From NCBI GenBank assembly GCA_003527555.1, contig DPWT01000113.1:1-8892 (forward strand): 8,892 nucleotides of DNA, given 5' to 3'. The notes beneath the pieces are model-generated. The model did no database searches and was not told the origin of the DNA. It saw only the letters and a program-made list of their open reading frames with translations. The position numbers were made by a program, and so were the translations under genes. Shown here piece after piece: positions 6,507-8,892 of this stretch (position 1 is its first letter; each line of letters opens with the position of its first letter). Source of the DNA: Verrucomicrobiales bacterium. GTDB taxonomy: Bacteria; Verrucomicrobiota; Verrucomicrobiia; Verrucomicrobiales; Akkermansiaceae.

Positions 6507-8546
6507 ATGAATACGTGCTCTGCCAGCGATGTTTTATCCGACCAAGTCGGAATACCCGCCAAGGATGTGCTCGCTTATCAGTCAGCAGGTGTTGTGACCG
6601 TTGCCGATTTATTAGAGCGGTTACCAAAACGTTTTGAGGATCGCAGGAGATTCGATTCATTTCCCTTACAAGCTGGAGCAGGTGCTCTTTGTTTGCGCGG
6701 CACGGTGATTGACTCGCGAGTCCGCCGCTTTGGCGGGCGAAAGCAGTACTACGAGGCAATCATTGTAGAAGCCGGTGATGGCATCCTAACAACATCCAAG
6801 GTGACCTGCCGCTGGTTCAACATGCCGTGGATGAAAAACACTCTCGCCGCAGGGCACGAGATAGTGCTCTACGGTAAGCCCAAGGAATACCAAGGCGGTA
6901 TCTTCATCGATCATCCGGACTTTGAAATCGTCGAGGATGACTCGGACGAATCGATCCACCTTGAACGTATTGTGCCCATCTACAAAGGCATAAGTGGCGT
7001 CACCCAGCGCAGGCAAAGAATCTATGCCTATGAGCTACTACGCGCCGTTAACCCCGACTCCCTCGCCCCGATCTATGATGTGGATTTCAGCTATCCCCGC
7101 AACGAGGCACTCAGAGAGGCACATTTCCCAGAAAGCCAACAACAAGCTGGCGCCGCACGCCGCTACTTTGCACTAGAAGAGTTTTTTTCACTCCAACTAT
7201 CAGTTGTCTGGAAACGCTCCCAAGTACGTGCACACCATGGTAGGGTGCTCGGAAAAAAAACCGAGTTACTCACGCGCTTTTACAACTCATTACCATTTGA
7301 TCTAACAGGCGCACAAAAACGTAGCATCAAAGAGATTATCGCTGACATGCGCTCCCCTCGCCCGATGAGCCGGCTTTTACAAGGTGACGTGGGCTCGGGA
7401 AAAACCTTTGTCGCCATGTGCGCCATGCTCATGGCAGTGGATTCCGGTGCCCAAGCCGCCCTGATGGCACCCACCCAAATTCTCGCAGAGCAGCACTACC
7501 TGACGTTCCAGAAATGGCTGCAGCCCCTTGGTATCCGCGTAGCACTCAGGACGGGGTCCCGCAAAGAAGACACCCACATGGAACTCGACGGTGACTCACA
7601 GATCATCATAGGCACTCACGCCCTGCTCTATGATTCCATCAATTTCAAAGATCTCGGCCTCGTAATCATCGATGAGCAACACAAGTTCGGTGTCGGCCAG
7701 CGCTCTCACCTGATTCAACAAGGTATCATGCCCGACGTACTAGTGATGACCGCCACGCCGATTCCCCGCACGCTCACACTCACCATTTACGGAGACCTTG
7801 ATGTTTCCATCCTCGACGAACGACCCGCCGGACGCGGTGAAGTCGTCACAGCTGTTCGTAAAAAACCAAAAGTCAGCGACATCACCAAATTCATTCAAGA
7901 CCAACTGCAGCAAGGTCGGCAAGCATACCTTGTCTATCCATTGGTCGAGGAAAGCGAGGCTCTGGATGCTGCAGCCGCGACCGTCGAGTTTGGGAAATGG
8001 AAAAAACGCCTCACTAAACACGAGGTGAAACTACTGCACGGCAAGATGCCTCCCGAGGAAAAAGACGCCGTTATGACCTCGTTCCGCGATGGCGATACCA
8101 ATGCCCTCATTGCCACCACCGTCATCGAAGTGGGTGTGGATGTGCCAAACGCCAACATCATGGTCATCCAGAATGCCGAGAGGTTCGGCCTTGCCCAACT
8201 CCACCAGCTCCGTGGCCGTATTGGCCGTGGTGAGCATAAGAGCTACTGTATCCTGATCACCGACGGAAAATCACTTGAAGCAATGGAAAAACTCCAGGTT
8301 CTCGCGGAAACGTCTGACGGTTTCAAGATCGCCGAAGCTGACTTACGCCTGCGTGGCCCAGGCGATGTGTTAGGAACCGCACAAAGCGGGCTGGCCGATC
8401 TGAAATTTGTCGACTATCTCGCAGACGTGGAGCTGATCCGCGAGGCACGTGCTTTAGCGGAGGGCTTACTGAAGCAAGATCCCCAACTGGAAAAAAATCC
8501 GCGCCTTCTTGAGCTCATCCACGACGGCGACGTGGAGGTGGGTTAG
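6507..8546 (+). CDS. recG: ATP-dependent DNA helicase RecG
   Basis: RecG is a double-stranded-DNA translocase that reverses stalled forks and migrates Holliday junctions and D-loops. The 679-residue product has the N-terminal helical part with LLERLPKRFEDRR, an OB-type wedge region (about 60-150), and a superfamily 2 motor: Walker A GDVGSGKT (293-300), DEQH (389-392) typical of RecG, TATPIPRTL (415-423) as motif III, and QLRGRIGRG (567-575) as motif VI. The TRG-type motif RGPGDVLGTAQSG (616-628) is present, so the enzyme looks intact. The ATG is 5 bp after the recJ stop, and a GGAG at 6495-6498 inside the last recJ codons gives a good 8-nt Shine-Dalgarno spacing, suggesting translational coupling. 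No intrinsic terminator was recognised downstream; a repeat element starts 17 bp after the stop. Confidence 0.97.
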   Translation: MNTCSASDVLSDQVGIPAKDVLAYQSAGVVTVADLLERLPKRFEDRRRFDSFPLQAGAGALCLRGTVIDSRVRRFGGRKQYYEAIIVEAGDGILTTSKVTCRWFNMPWMKNTLAAGHEIVLYGKPKEYQGGIFIDHPDFEIVEDDSDESIHLERIVPIYKGISGVTQRRQRIYAYELLRAVNPDSLAPIYDVDFSYPRNEALREAHFPESQQQAGAARRYFALEEFFSLQLSVVWKRSQVRAHHGRVLGKKTELLTRFYNSLPFDLTGAQKRSIKEIIADMRSPRPMSRLLQGDVGSGKTFVAMCAMLMAVDSGAQAALMAPTQILAEQHYLTFQKWLQPLGIRVALRTGSRKEDTHMELDGDSQIIIGTHALLYDSINFKDLGLVIIDEQHKFGVGQRSHLIQQGIMPDVLVMTATPIPRTLTLTIYGDLDVSILDERPAGRGEVVTAVRKKPKVSDITKFIQDQLQQGRQAYLVYPLVEESEALDAAAATVEFGKWKKRLTKHEVKLLHGKMPPEEKDAVMTSFRDGDTNALIATTVIEVGVDVPNANIMVIQNAERFGLAQLHQLRGRIGRGEHKSYCILITDGKSLEAMEKLQVLAETSDGFKIAEADLRLRGPGDVLGTAQSGLADLKFVDYLADVELIREARALAEGLLKQDPQLEKNPRLLELIHDGDVEVG

Positions 8547-8563
8547 TGAGGGGCGACACTCCT

Positions 8564-8588
8564 CCGTAGCCTCGGCGTAGGGGGAAGC
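8564..8588 (+). repeat. 25-bp intergenic element, copy 1
   Basis: This 25-mer matches copy 2 at 8854-8878 in 20 of 25 positions, in the same orientation and without gaps. Both read CCG-A/T-AGCC-C/T-NGGCG-A/T-AGG, an imperfect dyad around a 2-bp centre, and each contains CGTAG (here) or CGAAG (copy 2) twice with an 11-bp period. Copy 1 starts 17 bp after the recG stop and could form part of the end of the recJ-recG transcript, although no good hairpin plus T-run is present. Confidence 0.65.
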
Positions 8589-8603
8589 ACCCAACCAAAA
8601 ACC

Positions 8604-8621
8604 TTGCGTGTATTCCGTGGT
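8604..8621 (-). repeat. Short nonamer-like intergenic element (ACCACGGAA/TACACGCAA)
   Basis: On the minus strand two adjacent nonamers, ACCACGGAA and TACACGCAA, agree at six of nine positions. I recall similar ACCACGGAA/TACACGGAA strings as common intergenic repeats in environmental Verrucomicrobiota-like genomes, but this is memory and not shown by the window. With only two degenerate units it could also be chance. Confidence 0.3.
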
Positions 8622-8688
8622 CAAAAATTGAAGTATCAATCTTAGCCTTTAGTTCTGTTAGATGACCTCATGAACCCTAACTCCAAGA

Positions 8689-8799
8689 CTACACCCTCGC
8701 AATCATCCCGCCTTCCACGAACTCGACTTTGATCCCTGTCTGACGGGTCTCTTCCTTTCCTTGACTGACATTATTGACCCAGCGCACGATGCGGTTCAA
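8689..8799 (-). pseudogene. Possible 3' remnant of an unidentified protein gene (36 codons)
   Basis: On the minus strand a frame of 36 codons ends with TAG at 8691-8689. Its translation reads NRIVRWVNNVSQGKEET, then RQTGIKVEFVEGGMIARV, a balanced, protein-like composition resembling a domain C-terminus. The frame is closed upstream by TGA at 8802-8800, next to an A6 tract (8802-8807), and continuing any of the three upstream frames gives no convincing longer protein. It could be the tail of a decayed gene, a small peptide gene starting at TTG 8799, or chance. I do not recognise the family. Confidence 0.25.
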
Positions 8800-8801
8800 T
8801 C

Positions 8802-8830
8802 AAAAAAGGAAGCCTGTAGTGGCTGATTCC
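8802..8830 (-). terminator. Weak terminator-like hairpin facing left from beyond the right edge
   Basis: On the minus strand GGAA-TCA-GCC, loop ACTACA, GGC-TTCC forms a seven-pair stem with a 3-nt bulge (8830-8808), directly followed by six T (8807-8802). This layout fits an intrinsic terminator for a minus-strand gene entering from the right, but the stem is short and bulged and no such gene end is visible. Confidence 0.3.
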
Positions 8831-8853
8831 ACGCAGTATGACCAACGTGTGCA

Positions 8854-8878
8854 CCGAAGCCTTGGCGAAGGAGTAAGC
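8854..8878 (+). repeat. 25-bp intergenic element, copy 2
   Basis: Second copy of the element at 8564-8588, 20 of 25 identical. The differences at positions 4 and 15 are T-to-A changes that occur together in both CGWAG blocks, so the internal repeat of each copy is kept. It lies 14 bp from the right edge of the window, so what flanks it on that side cannot be seen. Confidence 0.65.
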
Positions 8879-8892
8879 CCCGCTTGGTGCCC

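Larger units (their letters stand above)
8547..8892. other. Gene-free tail after recG with repeats and a possible gene remnant
   Basis: These 346 bp carry no intact gene on either strand. They hold two diverged copies of a 25-bp element (8564-8588 and 8854-8878), a short nonamer-like element (8604-8621), a 36-codon minus-strand frame ending at 8689 that reads like a protein C-terminus, and a weak minus-strand terminator-like hairpin (8802-8830). No rRNA, tRNA, CRISPR or transposase sequence was recognised. The stretch at about 8625-8685 shows nothing recognisable. Confidence 0.6.

Noticed and set aside
8564..8588. Rho-independent terminator for recG
   Set aside because: The dyad is interrupted by mismatches near a 2-bp centre and no T-run follows, so I kept it only as a repeat element.
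8790..8800. GGTTCAATC resembling a tRNA T-loop
   Set aside because: The flanking bases do not form the five-pair T stem and no anticodon or acceptor arm is present at the right distances.

Overview
The window reads as an ordinary chromosomal stretch of a Gram-negative bacterium. It is most likely a member of the Verrucomicrobiota (PVC group). This is an inference from three things: a lone pseudopilin of the type those genomes carry in numbers, with a classic prepilin-peptidase site and an internal IDG motif; a lipid A kinase, which implies an LPS outer membrane; and mostly weak or absent Shine-Dalgarno sequences. No rRNA or tRNA is present to confirm it, and the class cannot be fixed from the sequence alone.

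Layout, left to right. (1) 1-1161, minus strand: a glutamate-dehydrogenase-family gene, cut off by the left edge shortly before its C-terminus. (2) 1262-1786, plus strand: a DUF456-type membrane protein, divergent from the dehydrogenase across a 100-bp shared intergenic region. (3) 1808-1840: a strong rho-independent terminator, oriented for the minus-strand gene that follows. (4) 2545-1865, minus: a type IV pilin-like/pseudopilin protein. (5) 3459-2677, minus: RNase PH, upstream of the pseudopilin gene across a 131-bp gap containing short direct and inverted repeats. (6) 3460-3520: a divergent intergenic region holding a degenerate 7-bp tandem repeat and a TATAAC box. (7) 3521-4729, 4801-6501 and 6507-8546, plus: lpxK, recJ and recG. 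recJ and recG are 5 bp apart and certainly form a translational unit; lpxK may belong to the same transcript. (8) 8547-8892: 346 bp with no intact gene, holding two diverged copies of a 25-bp element, a short nonamer-like element, a weak minus-strand terminator-like hairpin and a 36-codon protein-like minus-strand reading frame that may be a gene remnant.

Functionally the genes are housekeeping: amino-acid/nitrogen metabolism (GDH), tRNA 3' processing (RNase PH), lipid A synthesis (LpxK) and recombinational repair. RecJ is a 5'-3' ssDNA exonuclease and RecG remodels branched DNA and forks, so the recJ-recG pair is a coherent repair unit. I do not see a new multi-gene system, a CRISPR array, an insertion sequence or phage genes. 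The unusual material is in the non-coding DNA: the heptamer repeat between rph and lpxK, -10-like boxes placed almost on the start codons, the repeat-rich region before the pseudopilin gene, and the repeat-bearing tail after recG.
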